DNA of 64,000 bases. Origin: Arthrobacter sp. ZGTC131 (GTDB lineage Bacteria > Actinomycetota > Actinomycetes > Actinomycetales > Micrococcaceae). This document shows, piece after piece, positions 50,890-59,375 of this stretch. Made by a program: the position numbers and the translations under genes. The stretch spans positions 186,001 to 250,000 of the forward strand of contig NZ_PJIK01000003.1 of assembly GCF_002929275.1 (NCBI RefSeq). The letters run 5' to 3'. The notes beneath the pieces are model-generated. The model did not search any database, was not told where the DNA came from, and was given only the letters and a program-made list of their open reading frames with translations. The stretch's first letter is position 1, and each line of letters starts with the position of its first letter.

Positions 50890-51519
50890 TTAGCGGCGGT
50901 CGGCGACGATGGCCGCCCGGCGGTTGGTTTCGTCGGCGAAGACGGCTTCCGCGGCCTGTGCCACGCTGGCTGCCTGTTCCCGGGGGATGACGACGACGCC
51001 GTCGGAGTCGCCGATGATGACATCACCCGGGAGAACGGGCAACCCGCCGAACGAAATGGGGGTGCACAAGCGGGAGGGGCCGTTCTTGTACGGGCCGGCG
51101 GGAGTGATGGCGCGGGCAAAGACCGGCATGCCGATCTCGCCGAGGGCTTCGGCGTCACGGGCCGCGCCGTCCAGTGCGAAGCCGGCGAGGCCCAGGTTGA
51201 TGGCCCGTTCGCCGATGAGTTCACCCAACAGGGCCCGGGACTCGTCCCCGCCGCCGCAGACGACGATCACGTCTCCGGGGCGGGCGAGCTGCAGCGCCCG
51301 GTGGATGCCCTGGTTGTCGCCGGGGCGGGTCCAGACGGTGAAGGCGGGTCCGGCGAGGCGGGCGCCGGACCAGATGGCCTGGATGGCCGAGTCCGCGACG
51401 CCGAGGCGGTCCATGGCGTCGCCGATGTTGGCGGCCGGCAGTTTGGCTAGGCGGTCGACCACGTCCCGGTCGGGGCGGGCGAAGTCTGCGTTGATGTCCT
51501 CAAGGACGGGAGTTGTCAT
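50890..51519 (-). CDS. RraA-family aldolase (4-carboxy-4-hydroxy-2-oxoadipate aldolase / oxaloacetate decarboxylase type)
   Basis: Class II pyruvate aldolase-type protein of 209 residues. ANIGDAMDRLG (about 30), GDVIVVCGGGDESRALLGEL (about 82-101) and LDGAARDAEAL (about 116, with the Arg-Asp pair that binds metal and substrate) are the RraA/HMG-aldolase pattern. The catabolic members split 4-hydroxy-2-oxo acids to pyruvate. Operon context with a dehydrogenase and carboxylate transporters favours this over the RNase E inhibitor role of enterobacterial RraA. Confidence 0.86.
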   Translation of the reverse strand: MTTPVLEDINADFARPDRDVVDRLAKLPAANIGDAMDRLGVADSAIQAIWSGARLAGPAFTVWTRPGDNQGIHRALQLARPGDVIVVCGGGDESRALLGELIGERAINLGLAGFALDGAARDAEALGEIGMPVFARAITPAGPYKNGPSRLCTPISFGGLPVLPGDVIIGDSDGVVVIPREQAASVAQAAEAVFADETNRRAAIVADRR

Positions 51520-51556
51520 GGTGGATTTCTTCCGTGGATGGTGTCTGGCGGGAGGG

Positions 51557-52573
51557 CTAGTCTTTTTTCATGACCATCGGGAGGACCTTCTTGAAGTCCT
51601 CTTCCTGTCCGGCCCAGAACGTCTCGTATTCCTTGCCGGAGAGGTAGCTGGTCTGCAGGCCGAGGTCCTTCATCTTCTGGGCGACGGCCGGATCCTCAAT
51701 GGCCTTCTGGATAGCGGCTTCGAGCTTCTTGGCGACAGCGTCCGGCAGCCCTGCCGGAGCGGAGTAGCCGCGGGCGGTTCCTGCTTCCACTTCATAGCCG
51801 GATTCCTTGAAGGTGGGGACATCCGGCAGTGCGGGTGAGCGTTCGGCGGTCATTACGCCCAGGACGCGGGCCTTGCCCTGCTTGGTCAGGTCGTTCACGT
51901 CGCTGACATTGGCGACGAGGATGTCCACGTGCTTGCCCAGGAAGGCCGTGGTGGCCTGGGATGCGCCTTCGGAGAAGTGCACCGGTGCGAATTCCGCGCC
52001 GGTGGTTTCCTGGATCTGGGCCAAGGCAAAGTGTTCGCCGGTCTGCAGGCCGGTGGTGCTGGCGGTCATCGACTTCGGCTGGGCTTTGGCAGCGTCAAGG
52101 AGTTCCTTCAGCGTCTTGTACGGGCTGTCAGGCTGCACGGCGATCACGGCGGGGTCGATGACCTGCCGGCCGAGGGGCTGGAAGCTGGCGCGGGTGTACT
52201 TCGCGCCGCGTGCGGGGTCCAGCGGTGAGACGACGACGGACGGGGAACCGGTTGCGCCGATGGTGTAGCCATCGGGCTCAGCGCTGGTGAGTTGGGTGTA
52301 GCCGATCTGTCCGCCGGCGCCGGGCTTGTTGATGACCTCGACGTTGGTGCCGAGTTCTTTCTCGAGGATCGGCTGGACGAGCCGGGCCGCGGTGTCCACG
52401 GCTCCGCCGGATGAGAAGGCCACGATCAGGTCGATCGACTTGCCTTTCTTGGGGAAGTCATCCCCGGCGGCGGTGGTGGCGCCGGCGTTGGCGCCGCAGC
52501 CAGTGAGTGCGATGAGGGCTGCTGCGGCGAACGCGACGGTGATGCGGGTGCGGGTGCTACGGGTGCGGGTCAA
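51557..52573 (-). CDS. tctC: Tripartite tricarboxylate transporter substrate-binding protein
   Basis: Lipoprotein of 338 residues with LTGC lipobox (Cys26). The mature protein has the TctC/Bug fold: IDLIVAFSSGGAVDTAAR (about 47-64), VINKPGAGGQIGYTQLT and PDGYTIGATGSPS. It captures a carboxylate for TctAB. The gene order on the minus strand is tctB-tctA-tctC followed by the aldolase gene. Confidence 0.92.
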   Translation of the reverse strand: MTRTRSTRTRITVAFAAAALIALTGCGANAGATTAAGDDFPKKGKSIDLIVAFSSGGAVDTAARLVQPILEKELGTNVEVINKPGAGGQIGYTQLTSAEPDGYTIGATGSPSVVVSPLDPARGAKYTRASFQPLGRQVIDPAVIAVQPDSPYKTLKELLDAAKAQPKSMTASTTGLQTGEHFALAQIQETTGAEFAPVHFSEGASQATTAFLGKHVDILVANVSDVNDLTKQGKARVLGVMTAERSPALPDVPTFKESGYEVEAGTARGYSAPAGLPDAVAKKLEAAIQKAIEDPAVAQKMKDLGLQTSYLSGKEYETFWAGQEEDFKKVLPMVMKKD

Positions 52574-52627
52574 GGTTCTTCTCCTTTGAAGGGGTGGATC
52601 AGGTAGGGGTTCGGGTGGGGGTGTGGT

Positions 52628-54130
52628 TTAGGTTTCGGGGTCTTCGTTGAGGGCTTTGGGCTTACGGAGCTTGAGCAGGGGGCTGAAAATGATCAGGACG
52701 CCGATGCCGATCAGCACCATGGAGATGGGGCGGTTCACGAAGATGCCGAAGTCGCCCTGGGAGATTTCGAGGGACTCCCGCAGGGACCGTTCCATGAGGG
52801 GACCGAGCACGAGGGTGAGGACCATCGGGGCGAGCGGGATGTCCAGGTGCCTCAGTGCGAGGCCGAGGAGTCCGAAGCCGATCATGACGAACACATCGAA
52901 GACGCTGAAGTTGATCGTGTAGGCGCCGATGACCATGAACAGCAGGATCAGGGCGGTCAGGATCGACGCTGGCACGCGCAGGATGGAGGTCCACAGGCCC
53001 ACCAGCGGAACGTTCAGGAGCAGCAGGAGCAGGTTGCCGATGAAGAGGCTGGCGATGATCGCCCAGGCGATTTCCGAGTTCTCCGTGAACAGGGTGGGCC
53101 CGGGGGTGAGGCCCTGCTGGAGGAACGCTCCCATGAGCACGGCGATTGTCGGGGATGCCGGGATGCCGAGGGTGAACAGCGGGATCAGCGCGGCGTTGGC
53201 GTGGGCGTTGTTGGCCGTTTCCGGCCCGGCGACGCCTTCCACTGCACCTTTGCCGAGTTCGTTGCGGTGCCGGGAGAACTTCTTCTCGGCACCGTACGCG
53301 AGCAGGGATGACACGGAGCCGGTCATGCCCGGGATGAGGCCCAGGCCAAAGCCGATGCCGGTGCCGCGGGCCATCGCCGGGGCGCTGCGCTGCCATTCCG
53401 TCCGTGACGGGAGCAGGGACCGCAGGCCGGGGGCGTGCACTGTGGCGGCGTGCGGGTCCTTGCGGTAGGACAGGATTTCGGAAAGTCCGAAGACACCGAC
53501 GATGACGGCCACGAAGCTGACACCGTCCAGGAGCCTGTCCATGCCGAAGGTGAAGCGGGGAGCGCCCGCCACAGGGTCGATCCCCACCATGGAAATGAGC
53601 AGGCCCAGGGCTCCGGAGATGAGGGCCTTCACCATCGACTTGCCGGCCAGGGCAACCAGGAGGGAGATGCCCACCACCATCAGGGCGAAGAACTCAGGCG
53701 GTCCGACCAGCAGGCCCAGCTCGCCCAGCGGTTTGGCGGCGGCCACCAGGCCGAGGGTGGCGATGGTTCCGCCGACGAAGGATCCGACGGCGGCGATGGT
53801 CAGGGCGGCTCCTGCCCGGCCGATCTTGGTCATGGCGTAGCCGTCGATGGTGGTGATCGCGGAGGCTGCTTCCCCGGGGGTGTTCAGCAGGACGCTGGTG
53901 ATCGTTCCCCCGTAGGCGGTGCCGTAGAAGATGGCGCACAGCATGATGATCGCCCCGGTCGCGTCCAGGTTCATGGTGAGCGGGATGAGCAGGGCGACGC
54001 CGGCGACGGGCCCGATGCCGGGCAGCACGCCGATGACGGTGCCGAGCAGGCAGCCGACGAAAGCGAACAGCAGGTTCTGCCAGGTCATGGCGGCGGCGAA
54101 GCCGCCGAGCAGGTCGTTGAGTATGTCCAT
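52628..54130 (-). CDS. tctA: Tripartite tricarboxylate transporter large permease
   Basis: Membrane subunit of 500 residues with about 11-12 helices. [20 protein letters not shown] (about 32-51), TSVLLNTPGEAASAITTIDG (about 78-97) and KGAVEGVAGPETANNAHANA (about 280-300) are diagnostic of TctA. The ATG at 54130 lies two bases after the tctB stop. It carries out the Na+ or H+ coupled import of the acid delivered by TctC. Confidence 0.93.
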   Translation of the reverse strand: MDILNDLLGGFAAAMTWQNLLFAFVGCLLGTVIGVLPGIGPVAGVALLIPLTMNLDATGAIIMLCAIFYGTAYGGTITSVLLNTPGEAASAITTIDGYAMTKIGRAGAALTIAAVGSFVGGTIATLGLVAAAKPLGELGLLVGPPEFFALMVVGISLLVALAGKSMVKALISGALGLLISMVGIDPVAGAPRFTFGMDRLLDGVSFVAVIVGVFGLSEILSYRKDPHAATVHAPGLRSLLPSRTEWQRSAPAMARGTGIGFGLGLIPGMTGSVSSLLAYGAEKKFSRHRNELGKGAVEGVAGPETANNAHANAALIPLFTLGIPASPTIAVLMGAFLQQGLTPGPTLFTENSEIAWAIIASLFIGNLLLLLLNVPLVGLWTSILRVPASILTALILLFMVIGAYTINFSVFDVFVMIGFGLLGLALRHLDIPLAPMVLTLVLGPLMERSLRESLEISQGDFGIFVNRPISMVLIGIGVLIIFSPLLKLRKPKALNEDPET

Positions 54131-54132
54131 GT

Positions 54133-54636
54133 CTAGAGTCCGATCAGGTTCAGCGGAGAAAGTGCCGAAACGGGAAGGGCGACGTTCAGGCCGTAGTTGA
54201 AGGCGTAGAACGCTCCGACGCTGCCGGCCAGGGCGATGATCAGCGATGAGATCCAGGTCCTGCGCCCGCGAACCTTCAGGTGGTACATCAGGAAGAGGAA
54301 CATGCTGAGCTGAAAACCGAGCAGGTCCATCACGGCTGCCACGATGGCCAGGCTGGCCACGACGGCGATTACGAGGCCGCGGTCCACACCGTCGGACGTT
54401 TCGCTGGGGCGCCGCAACTCCTGGACGAGCCAGATGACGGACATCGACACCAGCACCCCGCCCATGGCAAACGGGAACAGTCCGGGGCCGGGCCCCAGGG
54501 ACGTCCACAGGCCGAGGCCCAACGAACTCACCAGCACATACACGCCGACTGCGACGAATGCACCGATGCCCACCAGCACGGAGGGGGCGACCCGGGCGGC
54601 GCGCCCGGGCTTGGTCATTACTGACTCCGTTGTCAT
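54133..54636 (-). CDS. tctB: Tripartite tricarboxylate transporter small permease
   Basis: Membrane subunit of 167 residues with four helices (about 20-40, 53-72, 88-108 and 130-150). GPGPGLFPFAMGGVLV is the conserved TctB loop. AAGGAA precedes the ATG. It is the first gene of the long minus-strand carboxylate operon and faces the IclR gene. Confidence 0.9.
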   Translation of the reverse strand: MTTESVMTKPGRAARVAPSVLVGIGAFVAVGVYVLVSSLGLGLWTSLGPGPGLFPFAMGGVLVSMSVIWLVQELRRPSETSDGVDRGLVIAVVASLAIVAAVMDLLGFQLSMFLFLMYHLKVRGRRTWISSLIIALAGSVGAFYAFNYGLNVALPVSALSPLNLIGL

Positions 54637-54662
54637 CGTTTCCTTCTTACGTTCCGTGGTCC

Positions 54663-54728
54663 TTCATTTCATAGAATGAAAGAGTATTGCGTCTGAAGAA
54701 ATAGTGACAGGAGACACAAAGCCTGTCA
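54663..54728. promoter_or_regulatory. Divergent tctB-iclR promoter region with two inverted repeats
   Basis: TTCATT-N6-AATGAA (54663-54680) and TGACAGG-N10-CCTGTCA (54705-54711 and 54722-54728, perfect 7-bp arms) lie in the 121-bp gap between the divergent genes. A further AATGAA half-site is at 54749. The sequence is AT-rich for this genome. These are candidate IclR operators controlling both directions. Confidence 0.5.
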
Positions 54729-54757
54729 AGCGCAAGGAAGTTACATACAATGAAAGA

Positions 54758-55558
54758 ATGACGGTGACTTCGACTCATTCAGCCAGCTCTCCCGAGGACG
54801 GCCCGAAGTCCGGAAACATGCGCTCCCTGTCCAGGGCGATGGAGGTCTACGCCGAACTGCAGCGCGCGGAGCGGCCGCAGCGGCTCAGTGATCTGGCCAG
54901 GGCCTGCGGCATGAGCCTGCCGACTACCCTGCGGATACTGCGCGTCCTTCAGGATTTCGGCATGGTCAGCCAGACCGACAAGTCGTACCGGATCGGGCCG
55001 GCGGTCCTGCCTGCCGCCCGAAGCTATCTGGAGAACGACCCCCTGGTCGTCGCCGCCCGGCCGATCCTTCAGCAGGTGGCCTCCCAGACGGGACTAACGG
55101 CATCCCTGTATACGAGGCTTGGCTTCGAAAGGATCCTCGTGGCACGCGTCGACGGCGACTCGCCCCTCCGCTACGACCTGCCGCTGGGCAAACGCCTCCC
55201 CCTCACCGTGGGGGCGGCCGGGAAAATCCTGCTGGCCTCCGCCTCCGAGGCCGAACTCCGGCAGGCGGTGGCTGCTGCCGTTGCGGCCGGCCACGAGGAC
55301 GGCACCTTCACGATCGACGGACTTCGCTCACGCCTGCCGGAAGCCGGCGCCGACTACGCCTACTCCGCAGACGAGCGCGCCACCGGCGTCCTGTCGGTCG
55401 CCGTCGCGGTCCCCAACAGGGGCGGGCGCCCCAGCGAATCCATCGCCCTGACCAGCCCCGTCGAGACAGCCACCGAAGCCGGCCTCAAGGCCGGAGTCCC
55501 GGAACTCCGGCGCGCCGCCGGCCGCCTCTCAGAACTCCTGGAAGGGTCCGTCTACTAG
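54758..55558 (+). CDS. IclR-family transcriptional regulator
   Basis: Regulator of 266 residues. The winged-helix domain has SLSRAMEVYAELQ, RLSDLARACGMSLPTTLRIL and LRVLQDFGMVSQTDKSYRIG (about 25-80); the GAF-like effector domain follows (LGKRLPLTVGAAGKILLA near 145). The ATG at 54758 is chosen; an in-frame ATG at 54704 would overlap the inverted repeat at 54705. It is divergent from the tctBAC operon and upstream of the glutamine-synthetase-like gene, and is the obvious local controller of carboxylate use. Confidence 0.88.
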   Translation: MTVTSTHSASSPEDGPKSGNMRSLSRAMEVYAELQRAERPQRLSDLARACGMSLPTTLRILRVLQDFGMVSQTDKSYRIGPAVLPAARSYLENDPLVVAARPILQQVASQTGLTASLYTRLGFERILVARVDGDSPLRYDLPLGKRLPLTVGAAGKILLASASEAELRQAVAAAVAAGHEDGTFTIDGLRSRLPEAGADYAYSADERATGVLSVAVAVPNRGGRPSESIALTSPVETATEAGLKAGVPELRRAAGRLSELLEGSVY

Positions 55559-55570
55559 TCCGGTGTCACT

Positions 55571-55591
55571 TCCGGCGCGCGTCGCGCCGGA
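55571..55591 (+). terminator. Hairpin after iclR
   Basis: TCCGGCGCG and CGCGCCGGA, 9-bp perfect arms with a 3-base loop, 13 bp past the stop. Likely intrinsic terminator separating iclR from the next gene. Confidence 0.55.
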
Positions 55592-55664
55592 GGCGGCGGC
55601 AGAAGCCAAAGCACGCTCGTTTGTGAACCTTTCCTTGGGCGGGTAGGCGCCGCATGATAGGCGC

Positions 55665-57029
55665 ATGACTCACATCGCATCAGCCGACGAATCCGCCGTC
55701 GTAAGGGCGCAACGCGAACTCCAGGATGCCGGCGTCCGCACCGTGATCGGCACTGTGGTGAATGCTTCGGGCGTCACCCTGGCCAAGAGCGTTCCGCTAG
55801 CCCGGCTCGGAATTTTCCACCATTCCGGGATGGGTGCTGCCCCTGTCTGGCATGTCTTCGCCATCGACGGCGGGATTGCGTTCACGGACACCATCACGCC
55901 CGTTGGCGATATGCGCCTCAAGATCGATATCGCGGGACTCCGTGTACTGCCGGGGGGCCGGGCATGGGCGCCGGCCAACCTTTTCGAACAAGACGGAGCC
56001 GCGTCTCCGGCCTGTGCCCGCGGCATCCTGGCCGACGTCGAGGGCAGACTCGACGCGGCCGGATACCGGGCACTCGTGGGCCACGAACTTGAATTTTTCC
56101 TCGTCTCCCCGGATGGTTCAGCGCTGGAGAACACACCTTGGGTGCCGTACGGGGCAACCGGCCTTCTGGACCGCTCCGAGCTCCTCGAAGATCTGCTGTC
56201 AGCGATGAACCAGGCGGGTCTTCCCATCGAGCAGATCCACGCCGAATACGGCAGAAACCAGTTCGAGTTTTCCCTTCCCCCGGCCTCGCCCGTTCACGCC
56301 GCGGACACCGCGGTCTTCGCCAAGGTCATCGTTGGCATCGTGGCCAGAGCGCACGGCATGCAGGCCTCGTTCTCCCCCCTGCCCTTTGCCGGCGCCGTCG
56401 GAAACGGTGCCCACCAGCACCTGTCGCTCCAGACGAACGGCATGTCGCTGTTCTCCGGCGGCAGCGGTCCGCACGGCATCTCCCACGAGGGCGGCGCGGC
56501 CATCGGTGGAATCATCGAAGGACTCCCCGATATCCAAGGTTTCCTCACGGGATCAGTCTTGTCCGGAAGCCGGTTGGCACCCGGCACGTGGTCGGGAGCC
56601 TACTTGTGCTGGGGCCTGGAAAACCGGGAAGCCTCGGTGCGCTTTCTGAACGAGGGCGAGAGCAATCCGCACGGACCCAACGTCGAGGTGAAAATCATCG
56701 ACCCGTCGGCAAACGTGTACCTGGCCTCCGCAGCCATCCTTGCTCTCGCCCTTGACGGCATCCGCAGCGGGCGAGAGCTCCCGGGAGAAATCCCCGGCGA
56801 CCCGGCAAGGCTTTCCGAAGACGAACGGCACCGGGCCAATGTACGTCTGCTCTCCGACTCCCCCGCCGCCATCATCGACACGCTGGACAAGTCACGCCTC
56901 GCACGCGGGCTTCTCGGGGACGCCATCGTCGATGCCACCGTGGCCGTCCGGCGCTATGAACAGCGGACCTCCGCGGAACTCGCGCCGGACGCGCTTGCCG
57001 AACGGTTTCGACTTGCCTGGTCCATCTGA
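55665..57029 (+). CDS. Glutamine synthetase-like ligase (FluG C-terminal / gamma-glutamylamide synthetase type)
   Basis: ATP-dependent ligase-fold protein of 454 residues. The N-terminal beta-grasp is degenerate; the catalytic domain shows GHELEFFLVSPDG (about 142), EIQ-like segment IEQIHAEYGRNQFEFSL (about 187) and GAVGNGAHQHLSL (about 245). The region equivalent to the conserved Arg loop reads NVEVKIIDPSANVYLASA, lacking the usual Arg residues of true glutamine synthetases, so it probably joins glutamate or another acid to a different amine. The following gene overlaps its stop by one base and encodes a metal-dependent hydrolase, giving the two halves of fungal FluG as separate proteins. 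Confidence 0.82.
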   Translation: MTHIASADESAVVRAQRELQDAGVRTVIGTVVNASGVTLAKSVPLARLGIFHHSGMGAAPVWHVFAIDGGIAFTDTITPVGDMRLKIDIAGLRVLPGGRAWAPANLFEQDGAASPACARGILADVEGRLDAAGYRALVGHELEFFLVSPDGSALENTPWVPYGATGLLDRSELLEDLLSAMNQAGLPIEQIHAEYGRNQFEFSLPPASPVHAADTAVFAKVIVGIVARAHGMQASFSPLPFAGAVGNGAHQHLSLQTNGMSLFSGGSGPHGISHEGGAAIGGIIEGLPDIQGFLTGSVLSGSRLAPGTWSGAYLCWGLENREASVRFLNEGESNPHGPNVEVKIIDPSANVYLASAAILALALDGIRSGRELPGEIPGDPARLSEDERHRANVRLLSDSPAAIIDTLDKSRLARGLLGDAIVDATVAVRRYEQRTSAELAPDALAERFRLAWSI

Positions 57030-58171
57030 TGGCTGGCAGTTCCTTCGCGGACTTCGTCGAACAGGTCAGTCTCGTTGACCACCACGTGCATGGCGCGTTT
57101 CAAGCCGACGGCGATGAGGCACGCTTTCAGAACTCACTCAACGAGGGGAACAACGAGCCCCTGACCCAGCCCGACGACACCTACAACACGCAAGTCGGGC
57201 TGGCCATCCGACGCTGGTGCAGCGGCATTCTTGATCTGCCCCGGCACGCCTCACCCGCGGAATACTGGAGCCGCCGCTCCGAGCTTGCGGAACTCGAGGT
57301 CAGCCGCCGCATGACCCGCGCTGCCGGGGTGAGCGACTGGCTGGTCGACACAGGATTAGACGCCGCCGACTACCTCGGGCCGGCCGGCATGGCCGACGTT
57401 TCCGGCGGGCGGACCCACGAGATCGTCCGGCTGGAGCTGGTGGCCGAGTCGCTGATCCAGCAGCTTGCCGACCCGGCAGATTACGTCGAAGAGTTCGGGC
57501 AGCGGCTTCAGACCCTCGCCCTCAGCGCTGTGGGCTTCAAAACAGTCCTCGCCTACCGTGCAGGATTCGACCGGGACCTCAGCCGACCGGCCCCGGCTGC
57601 TGTTGCTGAAGCCGCCCGCCGCTGGCAGGCGAACCTGGGCGACGGGACGACTCCGAAGCTAACGGACGTGACACTCATCGCCCACGGGATCCATACGGCG
57701 GTGTCGCTGAACCTTCCGTTGCAGTTCCACGTCGGATTCGGTGACCGCGACCTGGACCTCCACAAAACCAATCCCCTGTACCTCCTGGACCTTCTCCGAT
57801 CCCCCGGGGTCCGAGACACACCGATCATGCTGCTCCACTGCTATCCGTTCGAGCGCGAGGCCGGCTACCTGGCCCACGCCTTTGAAAACGTCTACATTGA
57901 CGTCGGCCTTGCGGTGAACTTCACCGGGTCACGGAGCCCGGACTTGGTGGCCCGCTCCTTCGAACTGGCTCCCTTCACAAAAGTCCTTTACTCCTCGGAC
58001 GCCTTCGGCCCGGCCGAACTCCACTACCTCGGAGCGAGACTCTGGCGCAACGCCATCACCAAGGTAGTCGGCGGCTGGATCGACGACCACGACTGGTCAG
58101 AGGCGGACGCCCGCAGGATCGTGCAGCTCACCGCGCGCGACAACGCCCTCCGCGTATACGGGCTTCCCTGA
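57029..58171 (+). CDS. Amidohydrolase-family metal-dependent hydrolase (FluG N-terminal type)
   Basis: Hydrolase of 380 residues of the amidohydrolase-2 group. The HxH motif is in VDHHVHGAF (about 13-21). LPLQFHVGFGDRDLDLHKTN (about 230), IMLLHCYPFEREAGYLA (about 268) and VLYSSDAFGPAELHYLGA (about 313) provide the later His and Asp ligands. It starts inside the stop of the ligase gene (TGATG), so the two products probably act on one another's substrate, for example making and cleaving a gamma-glutamyl conjugate. Confidence 0.85.
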   Translation: MAGSSFADFVEQVSLVDHHVHGAFQADGDEARFQNSLNEGNNEPLTQPDDTYNTQVGLAIRRWCSGILDLPRHASPAEYWSRRSELAELEVSRRMTRAAGVSDWLVDTGLDAADYLGPAGMADVSGGRTHEIVRLELVAESLIQQLADPADYVEEFGQRLQTLALSAVGFKTVLAYRAGFDRDLSRPAPAAVAEAARRWQANLGDGTTPKLTDVTLIAHGIHTAVSLNLPLQFHVGFGDRDLDLHKTNPLYLLDLLRSPGVRDTPIMLLHCYPFEREAGYLAHAFENVYIDVGLAVNFTGSRSPDLVARSFELAPFTKVLYSSDAFGPAELHYLGARLWRNAITKVVGGWIDDHDWSEADARRIVQLTARDNALRVYGLP

Positions 58172-58364
58172 GGCACCGATCTGCCCGTGCCACCAACCCG
58201 CCGCAGCAAGCAGGGCTGATAAGCCCCGACGGCCCGCCGTGCGCCCCCGGAAACGTGAACGCAATGAACTTAACGTTCTCTGGTTACACAAGAGTGAGCC
58301 GCATCACTTTCGGTCCTAGCATCAGAACACACCGATCAATCGGACCAACGAGAAGAGGAACAAC

Positions 58365-59375
58365 ATGCGCGGATTGAGCGCATTGCGCGTAGCTGCAGTC
58401 GCAGCAGGCATCGCCCTGATGGCTTCAGGCTGCGGAGCAACCAGCAAGCCTGCCGCCGGCCCCGCCACCACCGGCGCGGACGCCGCCCCCCTCGCCGGGC
58501 TGCGGATCATGGTGCCCAACACCCCCGGCGGCGGCTACGACACCACGGCCCGCGCCGCGGCGAAGGTTCTCGAAGACGAGAAACTCGCCACCAACCCCGA
58601 GGTCTTCAACCTCGCCGGCGCCGGCGGCACTGTGGGCCTGGCCCGCATCGTCAACGAAAAGGCCAACGGCGACCTGACCATGCTGATGGGGCTCGGCGTC
58701 GTCGGAGCCAGCTACACCAACAAGTCCGAGTCGAAGCTGACCGAGACCACCCCGCTGGCCAGGCTCATCGAAGAGCCCGGCGCCATCATGGTGTCCAAGG
58801 ACTCCCCGTACAAGACCATCGACGACCTCGTCACCGCCTGGAAGAAGGACCCGTCCAAGATCAGCGTCGGCGGCGGCTCCTCAGCCGGCGGCCCGGACCA
58901 CCTCCTGCCCATGCAGCTCGCAGGTGCTGTTGGCATCGACGCCAAGAAGGTCAACTTCGTTTCCTACGACGGCGGCGGCGACCTGCTCCCGGCTATCCTC
59001 GGAAACAAGCTGGGCTTCGCGGCTTCCGGTGCCGGGGAATACATCCAGCAGATCAAATCCGGAGACATCCGCGTGCTGGCAACCAGCGGCGAGAACCGGC
59101 TTGAAGGAGTGGATGCCCCCACGCTCAAGGAATCCAACATCGACCTGGTCTTCACCAACTGGCGCGGCATCGTAGCCCCTCCGGGCATCAGCGATGCCGA
59201 CCGGGACGCGCTGATCGCCACCCTGCAGAAGATGCATGAGTCGGCGTCCTGGAAGGAAACCCTGAAAACGCGCGGCTGGACCGACGCCTTCATCACCGGC
59301 GACGAGTTCAAGTCCTTCCTCACGGACCAGGACAAGCGCGTTGCCGACGTCCTGACGAAGCTCGGCCTGGCGTGA
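58365..59375 (+). CDS. tctC: Second tripartite tricarboxylate transporter substrate-binding protein
   Basis: Lipoprotein of 336 residues with lipobox ASGC (Cys23). LRIMVPNTPGGGYDTTARAA (about 46-65) and FNLAGAGGTVGLARIV mark the TctC fold. It differs clearly from the first TctC at 51557. The 193-bp leader upstream contains GAAC-TTAAC-GTTC (58266-58278), a small inverted repeat that may be regulatory. The tctB start overlaps its stop (GTGA). Confidence 0.92.
   Translation: MRGLSALRVAAVAAGIALMASGCGATSKPAAGPATTGADAAPLAGLRIMVPNTPGGGYDTTARAAAKVLEDEKLATNPEVFNLAGAGGTVGLARIVNEKANGDLTMLMGLGVVGASYTNKSESKLTETTPLARLIEEPGAIMVSKDSPYKTIDDLVTAWKKDPSKISVGGGSSAGGPDHLLPMQLAGAVGIDAKKVNFVSYDGGGDLLPAILGNKLGFAASGAGEYIQQIKSGDIRVLATSGENRLEGVDAPTLKESNIDLVFTNWRGIVAPPGISDADRDALIATLQKMHESASWKETLKTRGWTDAFITGDEFKSFLTDQDKRVADVLTKLGLA

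Noticed and set aside
50890-51519. Ribonuclease E inhibitor RraA
   Set aside because: The Arg-Asp aldolase residues are intact and the gene lies in a catabolic operon, so the regulator name is unlikely to apply.
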